This document shows, in pieces, positions 1 to 6,648 of a DNA stretch of 9,306 nt. The position numbers were made by a program, and so were the translations under genes. A model generated the notes under the pieces. It saw only the letters and a program-made list of their open reading frames with translations, was not told where the DNA came from and ran no database searches. Positions within the stretch are counted from its first letter, which is position 1. Each line of letters begins with the position of its first letter. The stretch is from Spirochaetaceae bacterium (GTDB taxonomy: Bacteria; Spirochaetota; Spirochaetia; Treponematales; Breznakiellaceae): the NCBI GenBank assembly GCA_031265635.1, contig JAISCK010000202.1, positions 1-9,306 of the forward strand, written 5' to 3'.

Positions 1-470
1 GGATCAGAAAGCCTCTCTATATAGAGCCAGAAAAAAGATGAACTTTTGGTCATATAGGCTATAAAGCGGAGCGCGAGGAGGAGCAGGGCAAAGCCCATAA
101 AAAAAGAGACCGCCGACCACAGCGCGTTGAGCAGCACGGCCAGTATGATGCCCAGGCTTATCCTGCCGAAACGGGCCAGCGCGGCGATGAGGGTATTCAG
201 CACCGAAAGAAAGGCCATGGCCGCTATGGGAGAAAAGTCCAGCGCCCCAAGGCGGAAAATCCTGAAACGGCGGAACCAGGCGAGATAGGGGTCGCATATA
301 GCGCAGAGTATTTCGTAGAGCCTGCCGTAGGGTGTCCCTGAACGGTAGCCGCCGTATTGGGGATAGGCGCCCCGGGGCCCGGCGGCAAACCAGCTCAACA
401 TGACCCGGATAAAAATAAGAATCATATAGAGGCCCAAAAGAGTCCCCAGTATATTCAGCACAACACTCAC
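1..470 (-). CDS. YggT family integral membrane protein, partial (C-terminus beyond left edge)
   Basis: The frame reads from a GTG at 470 to the left edge without a stop, giving 156 residues of an incomplete protein. The start is supported by a strong AAGGAG ribosome-binding site at 482-477, six bases upstream. Hydrophobic segments lie at about residues 3-25, 79-100 and 104-137. The family signature is visible: an N-terminal membrane helix ending in IRVMLSWF (21-28), then a loop with DPYLAWFRRFR (60-70) followed by LDFSPIAA (77-84). The last hydrophobic stretch resembles the start of a second YggT unit, so the full protein probably has two repeats. YggT/YlmG proteins are small membrane proteins implicated in envelope or division-related roles, with no agreed biochemical function. 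The gene starts 17 bases after the dnaE stop on the same strand, so it is probably cotranscribed. An overlapping minus frame at 4-297 is a proline/arginine-rich shadow. Confidence 0.85.
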   Translation of the reverse strand, partial: MSVVLNILGTLLGLYMILIFIRVMLSWFAAGPRGAYPQYGGYRSGTPYGRLYEILCAICDPYLAWFRRFRIFRLGALDFSPIAAMAFLSVLNTLIAALARFGRISLGIILAVLLNALWSAVSFFMGFALLLLALRFIAYMTKSSSFFWLYIERLSD

Positions 471-476
471 AACAAA

Positions 477-482
477 CTCCTT
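477..482 (-). promoter_or_regulatory. Shine-Dalgarno site of the yggT gene
   Basis: The minus strand reads AAGGAG here, six bases before the GTG at 470. It is the best ribosome-binding site in the window. It justifies choosing a GTG start for the membrane protein, and it sits inside the short gap after the dnaE stop, as expected for two genes on one mRNA. Confidence 0.8.
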
Positions 483-487
483 ATCCC

Positions 488-3400
488 CTAACGGGACCAG
501 ACTTCGGCGTTCCCGGCGCAGCGGGCAAGCTCTTCCAGGCTCGTGTCGTCAGCGCCGCAGCCCATGTCGCCTGATGCCCGCACCACGCCTTCCCCGCCGG
601 CACAGGGCACATGAATATACACCGGGCAGCCGGGCCTGCCGGAAAGATAGGCCAGCAGGGGATGGAGGTTCTCACGGTCAACGCGGGCGGCGTTGAGCCT
701 GATGTGGATTTCCCCGGGGGAAGCGCCGGACGCGGGTTCAGCGGCTATGTGCCCGGCGCCGGGCGCTATGGGTTCGCCGGACATAGCAGGCTCGTCGCCG
801 GACGCGGCGGGTTCCGCGCCGGATACCATGGATTCGTCGCCGCTGTCCCCGGACGCCTTTTTCGCCGCGGCCCGGACAAGTTTATTGAGGTCCTGGACGC
901 CGGATACCAAAAAGCCGGGCTTTTCCGGGTTACGGTCATTGGCCGGATCAAGGCTTCCCTGAAAGGCCATGATCTCATCTTCCGAAACCAGGGCCTTGCA
1001 GTTTTTCCAGGTCCGTGAAAAAAAGACCACGTCCACCGCTCCCCGGTCATCCTGAAGAGTTCCGAAAGCCATTTCATTGCCCTTCTTGTCGGTATGAAGC
1101 CGCAGGGATTTGAGGATGCCGAGGGCAATATAGCTGCCCGCTTTGGGTCCCGAGGGGAAGGTGAGGTCCAAAAGTTGTACGCCCAGTTCTTCGGAATATT
1201 TCTGTATATTGCGGTACTTGTCCCACTTGCGGCTCTGGGCCCTGGTTTCTCTGACAGCCTCTTCAACCTCATTGACTCCCAGACATTCATCGGCAGTGAA
1301 ACCGCGCGCGTCCTTGTCCCGCAGGTATTCGATTTTCCCCCTGAGTATGGCGACTTTATCGACTTCGATCCTGTCCTGGCAGTTTTCCCAGACTCTGGGA
1401 AAGAACGTAAGGTCTATCTCGCCGTTATAATCTGAAAGAACGGCATAGGCCATTTTCCCGCTCTTGCTTACAATGGTTTTTACCGACTTGATAATTCCTA
1501 TCAGTATGCAGCTTCCGGCAAGGCCGCCGGGTTTGCCAAGATCAACAGTTACCGCGCTCTGCCAGAGTTCCTTGTACTCGTCCATGGGATGACCCGAAAA
1601 ATAAAAGCCTATAAGTTCCTTTTCTATTTTGAGTTTTTCCGCCCGGCCTGTTTCGGGAAAATTCTCAAACGCGAAATCAGGATATTCTTTTTCTCCCGTA
1701 TCGCCGAACAGGCTTGTCTGGCCGAACTTTTTGTCGTCCTTGATGTTCTGGGCGTATTCCACCGCGCGTTCCAGGTTTCCCTTGAGGGTTTCCCTGGGAA
1801 CGCCCAGGCTGTCAAAGGCCCCGGTAAGAATGAGGCGCTCCACCACGCTCTTCCCCACAGCCTTGATGTCAATGCGGTTAAGGAAATCCATAAAATCTTT
1901 ATAGGGGCCTTCCTGCCTTCCGGCGACTATGGCTTCGGCGGCGCCTTCTCCCAGACCCTTGATGCCAAGAAAGCCGTAGACGACGCGGCCGTTGACCGCG
2001 GCGAAAAATTTCTGTGACCTGTTGACATCAGGGGGATCTATGGGAATCCCCATCTTCCTGGTTTCATCTATACAGGCTGAGAGCTTGTCCTTGTCCGTGC
2101 TGTAGATTTCGTTGGTAAGATTGGCGGCCATAAACTCAACGGGAAAGTTCGCCTTGAGGTAGGCCGTCTTGTAGGCCACCACCGCGTATACGGCGGCATG
2201 GCTCTTGTTAAAACCGTAACCGGCAAAGGGGATAAGCAGCTCGAAAATTTCATCGGCCTTTTTTTCGCTGTAGCCCCGCTCCACGGCTCCGGCGATAAAT
2301 TTCTCCTTTTCCTTAACCATCTTCTCCAGGTTTTTTTTCCCCATTGCCCGGCGGAGTTCGTCGGCATGGCCCAGGGTAAAACCGGCGATGATACGGGCCA
2401 CCTGCATGACCTGTTCCTGATAGGTGATGACCCCGTAGGTTTCTTTAAGAATTTCTTCCAGTGAAGGATCAGGATACTCGATGGCCCTGCGGCCCCATTT
2501 GGAGTCGATGAACTGGGGTATGTTATCCATGGGTCCGGGCCGGTAGAGGGCGTTAAGGGCTATAAGTTCCTTGATGCTCGACGGCTTTGCCTGCTTGAGA
2601 ACATTCCTCATGCCTTCGGATTCAAACTGAAAGACTTCAAAGCTCCTGCCCTCGCCAAGCATCCTGAAAGCCGCGTCTGATTCTTTCGCGCCGTTCTCGG
2701 GAACATGCTCAACGCTGAAAGAAGCGTATGCTCCGCCCCTGAGGCGGATTAACGCTTCGGTGTGCTTGATCACGTCCAGGGTCTTGAGGCCCAGAAAGTC
2801 CATTTTTACGAGGCCGCATTTTTCAAGATAGCCCATCGTATACTGGGTGGCTACGGAGCCGGTCTTGGGGTCCCTGTACAGCGGGACATATTGGGCAAGG
2901 TCGCTCTTGCCTATAACCACACCGGCGGCATGGAGGCTGGCGTGGCGGTTAAGGCCCTCAAGTTTGCGGGCCAGGGTAAAAAGTTCGGTATACTTGTCGT
3001 CCTGTTCCAGCTCGCCCAGCCGGGGTTCTCCGGCAAAGGCTTTTGCCAGGGTAACGCCGTTGGGAATGAGCCTGGTGATCATCTCCGATTCGGGTATGGA
3101 TATGGCGAGGGTCCGGGCCACATCCTTTATGACCTGCCTGGCCCCCAGGGTCCCGAAGGTAATTATCTGCCCTACCCGTTCCTTGCCGTATTTTTCGGTT
3201 ACATAGCGTATAACATCATCGCGGCCCTCATTGGCAAAGTCAACGTCAAAGTCGGGCATGGACCGCCGCTCGGGATTAAGAAAACGCTCAAAGAGAAGAT
3301 CGTATTTAAGGGGGTCAATGTCGGTGATTTTAAGGGAATAGGCCACGATGGACCCGGCCCCCGAACCCCTGCCCGGCCCGACCGGAATATCGCGTTCCTT

Positions 3401-4543
3401 GGCCCAGTTGATAAAATCCGCCACGATGAGAAAGTACCCGGTAAAATTCATCTTGATTATTACGTCAAGTTCATACTCGACCCGCTCCCGGATTTCGTCC
3501 CAGCGCGGGCCGCCTTTTTCCTTTTCGCCGGGATAGCGGGCGGAAAGGCCGGTAAGGGCAAGATGACGCAGGTAGGCGTCCGGCCCGGCGAAACCGGCGG
3601 GAATTTTAAATTCAGGAAGGTACTGGGGAAGGTCCTCGACGCTGATCCGGGGAATGTCGGCGGAACAGCGCTCGGCGATACGCAGCGTATTGCTCAGGGC
3701 CTCAGGGTATCCGGGGAAAAGAGCGGCCATTTCGTCCCCGTTTTTAAGGTAAAACTGGTCCCCGTAATACCGCTTGCGCTTCTCCTCGCTCCGCTGCTTG
3801 CCTGTGCCTATGCACAGGAGTATGTCGTGGGAAACGGAATCTTCCCGCTCAAGGTAGTGGACATCATTGGTGGCGACAAGGGGAATGCCCGTGCGCAGTG
3901 ATATGCCCGCGATGGCGTCGTTTATCTCTTTCTGGGACAGAGCGCCCCTGAGCCATCCGGCGGGAATTCCATGGTCCTGTATCTCAAGGTAAAAATTGTC
4001 ATCGCCGAAAAGGTCCCGGTAATGGCGGGCCTTGGCCTCAGCCTCGTCGATTTTCCCCGCCTGGATGAGCCTGGGTATCTCACCGGACACGCAGGCCGAA
4101 AGGGCGATGAGCCCGCCGTGGTACGCGGCCAAAAGTTCCTCGTCAACGCGGGGACGGTAGTAAAAACCCTCCGTGTAGGCGCTGGAACAGAGCCTGACCA
4201 GGTTGAAGTAACCCTCCCGGTTTGAGGCCAAAAGTACCAGGTGATAGTATTTGTTGTCATTTTCAGTACCCTTTTTCTCGAAACGGGAAGAAGGGGCAAC
4301 ATAAACCTCGCAGCCTATGATGGGCTTGACGGGATTTTTCCGCGCTACATGGTCCCCGTTTTCGTCAAGGGTTTCTTCGCAGGCGGCGATGAATTCCATG
4401 ACGCCGAACATGTTTCCGTGATCGGTCAGGGCAAGGTATTTCATTCCCAGCTTTTCGGCCCTGTCGGCGAGGCTCATCACCGATACGGCGGCGTCCTGGA
4501 GGGAATAGTCGGAGTGAACGTGAAGATGGACAAAATCAGTCAT
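488..4543 (-). CDS. dnaE: DNA polymerase III alpha subunit (replicative polymerase) with PHP domain and tandem OB-folds
   Basis: This 1351-residue protein is the catalytic subunit of the replicative polymerase. Domains in order: PHP domain (about 1-235); palm with PDFDVDF, catalytic aspartates D431 and D433, and a third at D582 in MDFLGLKTL; thumb/fingers with GRGSGAG (391-397), ALYRPGPMDN (665-674) and GYGFNKSHA (775-783); helix-hairpin-helix region (about 850-900); clamp-binding motif QTSLF (942-946); two similar OB-folds (about 1010-1085 and 1136-1215); a Ser/Gly/Glu/Pro linker (1231-1276); and a C-terminal domain (about 1278-1351) of the kind found at the end of bacterial DnaE. The PHP metal ligands look intact (H8, H10, D41, H42, E79, H101, C151, D227, H229), unlike E. 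coli. It is about 190 residues longer than E. coli DnaE (1160). I chose the ATG at 4543 (MTDFVHLHVHSDYS), which matches the family N-terminus. An in-frame TTG at 4573 adds ten non-conserved residues. A weak AGGA lies 4 bases upstream. Confidence 0.97.
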   Translation of the reverse strand: MTDFVHLHVHSDYSLQDAAVSVMSLADRAEKLGMKYLALTDHGNMFGVMEFIAACEETLDENGDHVARKNPVKPIIGCEVYVAPSSRFEKKGTENDNKYYHLVLLASNREGYFNLVRLCSSAYTEGFYYRPRVDEELLAAYHGGLIALSACVSGEIPRLIQAGKIDEAEAKARHYRDLFGDDNFYLEIQDHGIPAGWLRGALSQKEINDAIAGISLRTGIPLVATNDVHYLEREDSVSHDILLCIGTGKQRSEEKRKRYYGDQFYLKNGDEMAALFPGYPEALSNTLRIAERCSADIPRISVEDLPQYLPEFKIPAGFAGPDAYLRHLALTGLSARYPGEKEKGGPRWDEIRERVEYELDVIIKMNFTGYFLIVADFINWAKERDIPVGPGRGSGAGSIVAYSLKITDIDPLKYDLLFERFLNPERRSMPDFDVDFANEGRDDVIRYVTEKYGKERVGQIITFGTLGARQVIKDVARTLAISIPESEMITRLIPNGVTLAKAFAGEPRLGELEQDDKYTELFTLARKLEGLNRHASLHAAGVVIGKSDLAQYVPLYRDPKTGSVATQYTMGYLEKCGLVKMDFLGLKTLDVIKHTEALIRLRGGAYASFSVEHVPENGAKESDAAFRMLGEGRSFEVFQFESEGMRNVLKQAKPSSIKELIALNALYRPGPMDNIPQFIDSKWGRRAIEYPDPSLEEILKETYGVITYQEQVMQVARIIAGFTLGHADELRRAMGKKNLEKMVKEKEKFIAGAVERGYSEKKADEIFELLIPFAGYGFNKSHAAVYAVVAYKTAYLKANFPVEFMAANLTNEIYSTDKDKLSACIDETRKMGIPIDPPDVNRSQKFFAAVNGRVVYGFLGIKGLGEGAAEAIVAGRQEGPYKDFMDFLNRIDIKAVGKSVVERLILTGAFDSLGVPRETLKGNLERAVEYAQNIKDDKKFGQTSLFGDTGEKEYPDFAFENFPETGRAEKLKIEKELIGFYFSGHPMDEYKELWQSAVTVDLGKPGGLAGSCILIGIIKSVKTIVSKSGKMAYAVLSDYNGEIDLTFFPRVWENCQDRIEVDKVAILRGKIEYLRDKDARGFTADECLGVNEVEEAVRETRAQSRKWDKYRNIQKYSEELGVQLLDLTFPSGPKAGSYIALGILKSLRLHTDKKGNEMAFGTLQDDRGAVDVVFFSRTWKNCKALVSEDEIMAFQGSLDPANDRNPEKPGFLVSGVQDLNKLVRAAAKKASGDSGDESMVSGAEPAASGDEPAMSGEPIAPGAGHIAAEPASGASPGEIHIRLNAARVDRENLHPLLAYLSGRPGCPVYIHVPCAGGEGVVRASGDMGCGADDTSLEELARCAGNAEVWSR
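716..853 (-). repeat. Low-complexity linker in DnaE built from imperfect 21-bp repeats
   Basis: Residues 1231-1276 of DnaE are rich in Ser, Gly, Ala, Glu and Pro. The core contains SGAEPAA (1241-1247) followed directly by SGDEPAM (1248-1254) and then SGEPIA. In DNA these are imperfect 21-bp units, each beginning TCCGGCG, at 823-803 and 802-782 with a shortened copy from 781. The linker separates the second OB-fold from the C-terminal domain. It is probably disordered and may vary in copy number between strains. Confidence 0.65.
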
Positions 4544-4553
4544 AATATCCTGC

Positions 4554-4595
4554 CAGTATACCCTATTGCCCAATAATTCGCATAGATGTATACTG
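4554..4595. repeat. 8-bp inverted repeat in the divergent promoter region
   Basis: CAGTATAC (4554-4561) and GTATACTG (4588-4595) are perfect reverse complements separated by 26 bases. Each arm contains a TATACT that reads outward toward one of the two divergent genes. The symmetry may simply reflect two similar -10 boxes, or it may be a binding site for a regulator touching both promoters. Confidence 0.55.
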
Positions 4596-4601
4596 TTCCA
4601 A
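4555..4601 (-). promoter_or_regulatory. Candidate dnaE promoter (leftward)
   Basis: Two alternatives are visible on the minus strand. One is TTGGAA (4601-4596), a 17-base spacer, then AATTAT (4578-4573), which would give a leader of about 20 bases carrying the weak AGGA site (4551-4548). The other is TATACT (4560-4555), a better -10 hexamer but with a poor -35, whose start site would fall only about 5 bases before the ATG and would leave that AGGA largely untranscribed. The sequence alone does not decide between them. Confidence 0.4.
4566..4594 (+). promoter_or_regulatory. Promoter of the V4R-GGDEF operon (rightward)
   Basis: TTGCCC (4566-4571), a 17-base spacer and TATACT (4589-4594) make a good sigma-70-type promoter: 4/6 and 5/6 matches at ideal spacing. 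Transcription would start near 4601-4602, leaving a leader of about 12 bases before the ATG at 4614. Only a weak purine-rich AGAGAGA is available as a ribosome-binding site. Confidence 0.65.
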
Positions 4602-4613
4602 GAGAGAAATAAA

Positions 4614-5153
4614 ATGTCAAATTCAAACCGTAAGTATCAATTTTCCTGGGATGACACAGTCGGCGCCGATATGGGACTTGCCCGCCCAAGCCTTGGGCCC
4701 AATACGCGGGTAGAGGTGTACCGCCTGTTCCAGTTTACCCTGAGGGATATTCTGGAACAGCGTTACGGAACCGAGACGGCCGATACGCTTTTCAGGGACG
4801 CGGGCGTCCTTGCGGGGAAGGCTTTCTTTGAAAAATTCCTCAGCGGCGCAAAAAACGTGGGAGAACTGTCAACAAAGATACAGGAATCCTTTAACGCCTT
4901 CGGCATAGGTATCTTCAGGGTTGAATCCGCCGAACCTGACAAAGGTCACTTCATTTTCACCGTTGACGAGGACCTCGACTGTTCGGGCCTTCCCGATACA
5001 TCCGATGTCATCTGCGTTTATGACGAAGGCTTTATCCAGGGCATACTGGAATCCTTCAGCGGGAAAAATTTCAAAGTTGAAGAAGTAGACTGCTGGTGTA
5101 CCGGATCGCGGACTTGCCGTTTTGACGCCAGGTACAGCAGCCCGGATCGGTAG
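4614..5153 (+). CDS. V4R-domain small-molecule sensor protein, stand-alone
   Basis: This 179-residue soluble protein has no signal peptide or membrane segment. Its C-terminal half matches the V4R (4-vinyl reductase) domain, which shares a fold superfamily with H-NOX and TRAPP-Bet3 ligand-binding proteins. Cysteine and glutamate spacing is C134, E157, C160, C168 (offsets 0, 23, 26, 34). From memory this equals the zinc site of the phenol sensor MopR (C155, E178, C181, C189), so a structural zinc is likely; C162 is an extra cysteine. The N-terminal part (about 30-100) is helical-looking, with RVEVYRLFQFTLRDILEQRYG. No DNA-binding or enzymatic domain is attached, so output must go through a partner. 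The obvious partner is the GGDEF gene starting 3 bases after this stop. I chose ATG 4614 over an in-frame TTG at 4566, which overlaps the -35 box. The ligand is unknown and BchJ-like reductase activity is not implied. Confidence 0.8.
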   Translation: MSNSNRKYQFSWDDTVGADMGLARPSLGPNTRVEVYRLFQFTLRDILEQRYGTETADTLFRDAGVLAGKAFFEKFLSGAKNVGELSTKIQESFNAFGIGIFRVESAEPDKGHFIFTVDEDLDCSGLPDTSDVICVYDEGFIQGILESFSGKNFKVEEVDCWCTGSRTCRFDARYSSPDR

Positions 5154-5156
5154 GAA

Positions 5157-6155
5157 ATGCCGGACAAGCAGGAATTCTTTGCCCTTGAACACATTATAGA
5201 ACTCATTAACCACGGGCAGCTTCCCGAGCTTGGCGAAAACCTCAAGACTGTACCGGGCCTTTCCGCCCTCCATGAACAGCTTGTCCAGATACGGGAGATC
5301 CTCTTTGCCTTTTCATCAGGCGATCTTTCCCAGACTATAAAGAGCAGGGGCTTTATCGCCGGCTGCCTTAAATCCCTCCAGGCCCACCTGCGCCACATGG
5401 TCTGGCAGGTCAAGCAGGTAGAACAGGGCGATTTTACCCAGCGGGTTGAATTTCTGGGGGAATTTTCCGACGCCTTCAACAACATGGTTATACAGCTCCA
5501 TGAAACCCTCGACGCCCTGCAAAAAAAAGAACACGCCCTTGAAATCCTCGCCGCCAACCTCAGGAACGAGGTGAGCCTGCGCAACGAGGCCATGGACGCC
5601 CTCAAGGAAAGCGAGACCCGCTTTAAGTACATGGCCAGCCATGATCCCCTGACAGGCGCCCTTAACCGGAGGTCCTTTCTTGACCGGGCACTTGCCGAAT
5701 TCGAGGCCGCAGCCATACGGCGGATACCCTGCTGCCTGGCCATCATGGATATTGATCTCTTCAAGATTTTTAACGATACCTACGGCCACCTGGCGGGCGA
5801 CGCCATACTCCAGCATGTGGTACGGGTCATAAGCCAAGTCCTGCGGAAGAGCGACTTTATGGGCCGCTACGGCGGGGAGGAATTCATTTTTCTTTTCTGC
5901 AATTCCACCCTCGAAACCACGGGCCATATCGTGGAAAGAATACGCGAAACCATAGCCTCAAGCCCCCTGGCCTGGGAAGGCAGGAATCTGACCGTTACCG
6001 CGAGTTTCGGGGTCAGTGTGGCGCCTGAGGGGAAAATTCCCCAGGACCAGAGTTTTATAGACAGGCTCATTACCATCGCCGACGCCGCCCTCTACAAGGC
6101 GAAAAAAGACGGAAGGAACCGCGTCGTCTGTCAGCAGGTGAACAGGGAAACCTGA
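5157..6155 (+). CDS. Soluble HAMP-like/GGDEF diguanylate cyclase
   Basis: This 332-residue protein has a C-terminal GGDEF domain (about 158-325) that makes cyclic di-GMP from two GTP. The active site is intact: GGEEF at 239-243, metal ligand D198 in MDIDLFKIFND, and N206, H211 and D215 in the conserved nucleotide-binding motifs. An inhibitory site RxxD (R230-D233, RKSD) sits the canonical five residues before GGEEF, so product feedback is expected. Upstream are two HAMP-like segments (about 52-82, SGDLSQTI; about 88-115, EQGDFTQRVEFLGEFSDAFNNM) and a coiled coil (about 115-155) leading into DPLTGALNRR (163-172). There is no membrane helix, so the enzyme is cytoplasmic, which is unusual for a HAMP protein. 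It begins 3 bases after the V4R stop; its AGGA (5152-5155) is too close to the ATG for a normal ribosome-binding site, so translation is probably coupled. I infer that the V4R protein supplies its sensory input. Confidence 0.92.
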   Translation: MPDKQEFFALEHIIELINHGQLPELGENLKTVPGLSALHEQLVQIREILFAFSSGDLSQTIKSRGFIAGCLKSLQAHLRHMVWQVKQVEQGDFTQRVEFLGEFSDAFNNMVIQLHETLDALQKKEHALEILAANLRNEVSLRNEAMDALKESETRFKYMASHDPLTGALNRRSFLDRALAEFEAAAIRRIPCCLAIMDIDLFKIFNDTYGHLAGDAILQHVVRVISQVLRKSDFMGRYGGEEFIFLFCNSTLETTGHIVERIRETIASSPLAWEGRNLTVTASFGVSVAPEGKIPQDQSFIDRLITIADAALYKAKKDGRNRVVCQQVNRET

Positions 6156-6168
6156 AGGACGCTCCCCA

Positions 6169-6555
6169 ATGAAAACCGAACTTTTTACCCTTTGTGATTT
6201 TGCCCAGGAAAGCGGCGGCAAACTTACCATTGTAGGGACCTTTGATACCATCATCGCCAGGGAATTTCCCTGCGTACATTCCCATCTTTCCATCGTAATC
6301 CGCATACGGTATGACCTGTGGGAATTCGGGAGGCACAGTTTCAGGATAGAAACCAGGGACCTCAACGGCGACATGAGCATAGAGCCGGTATCGGGGCATA
6401 TCGAGGTAAAGGGCGTGGGCAATGCCAGCGCCGTCTCCCACCTGGTTTTTTCCATATCCAATCTGCAGTTTAAATCCAGCGGAGTTGTTAATTTCGTACT
6501 TTACATAGATGACAAGGAAATGACTTCCACGCCCCTCTACCTGAGAAGAGGCTAA
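6169..6555 (+). CDS. Small cytoplasmic DUF6941-like protein of unknown function
   Basis: This 128-residue protein has no signal peptide, membrane helix or catalytic motif. It is rich in alternating hydrophobic residues typical of a beta-sandwich. The opening MKTELFTLCDFAQ, then GGKLTIVGTFDTI (16-28) and FPCVHSHLSIVIRIR (33-47), resemble small bacterial proteins I associate with DUF6941; this assignment is from memory. The C-terminal part, FKSSGVVNFVLYIDD followed by PLYLRRG, fits the same pattern. No biochemical role is known to me. A good ribosome-binding site, GAAGGA (6154-6159), lies 9 bases before the ATG and overlaps the stop of the cyclase gene, so it is probably translated from the same mRNA as the V4R and GGDEF proteins. 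Whether it belongs functionally to the c-di-GMP module is open. Confidence 0.75.
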   Translation: MKTELFTLCDFAQESGGKLTIVGTFDTIIAREFPCVHSHLSIVIRIRYDLWEFGRHSFRIETRDLNGDMSIEPVSGHIEVKGVGNASAVSHLVFSISNLQFKSSGVVNFVLYIDDKEMTSTPLYLRRG

Positions 6556-6632
6556 AGCCTCCCCCGCCGTAGGCGTCATGCTTCCCGCCGGTTTCGCTGG
6601 GCTTGTTGATTCTATGTTTTTTCGCGGCAAAA

Positions 6633-6641
6633 TGGTATACT
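6633..6641 (+). promoter_or_regulatory. Extended -10 promoter of the DHH-CBS gene
   Basis: TGG followed by TATACT (6633-6641) is an extended -10 element with a 5/6 hexamer. The position 17 bases upstream (6613-6618, TATGTT) is a poor -35, as is common when TGN is present. Exactly 7 bases (6642-6648) separate the hexamer from the ATG, so transcription is predicted to start at or next to the initiation codon. No Shine-Dalgarno sequence is visible. Confidence 0.55.
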
Positions 6642-6648
6642 CCCCGGC

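Noticed and set aside
4..297. A 97-codon minus-strand frame at the left edge
   Set aside because: It overlaps the YggT frame out of phase and is Pro/Arg-rich. The YggT frame has the family signature, membrane helices and a strong ribosome-binding site.
2762..3901. A 379-codon open frame on the plus strand inside dnaE
   Set aside because: It lies wholly antisense to strongly conserved DnaE coding sequence, shows Gly/Lys/Pro-rich composition with no recognisable domain, and has no promoter or ribosome-binding site. It is a by-product of GC-rich codon use in dnaE.
4544..4573. Upstream TTG starts for dnaE (4573) and for the V4R gene (4566)
   Set aside because: The added residues are not family-like. 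The dnaE TTG precedes the conserved N-terminus by ten residues, and the V4R TTG coincides with its own -35 box.
5018..5927. Two long minus-strand frames (5018-5764 and 5316-5927) antisense to the V4R/GGDEF genes
   Set aside because: They mirror the GGDEF coding region, have Arg/Ser-rich or Gly/Val-rich composition and no motifs, while the plus-strand frame has all catalytic residues.
6548..6561. GAGGC-TAAA-GCCTC hairpin with the stop codon of the DUF6941-like gene in its loop, considered as a terminator
   Set aside because: The stem is only 5 bp and is followed by a C-rich stretch with no T-tract; the T-run at 6617-6622 is too far away. The rest of the 93-base gap shows nothing beyond the -10 element.
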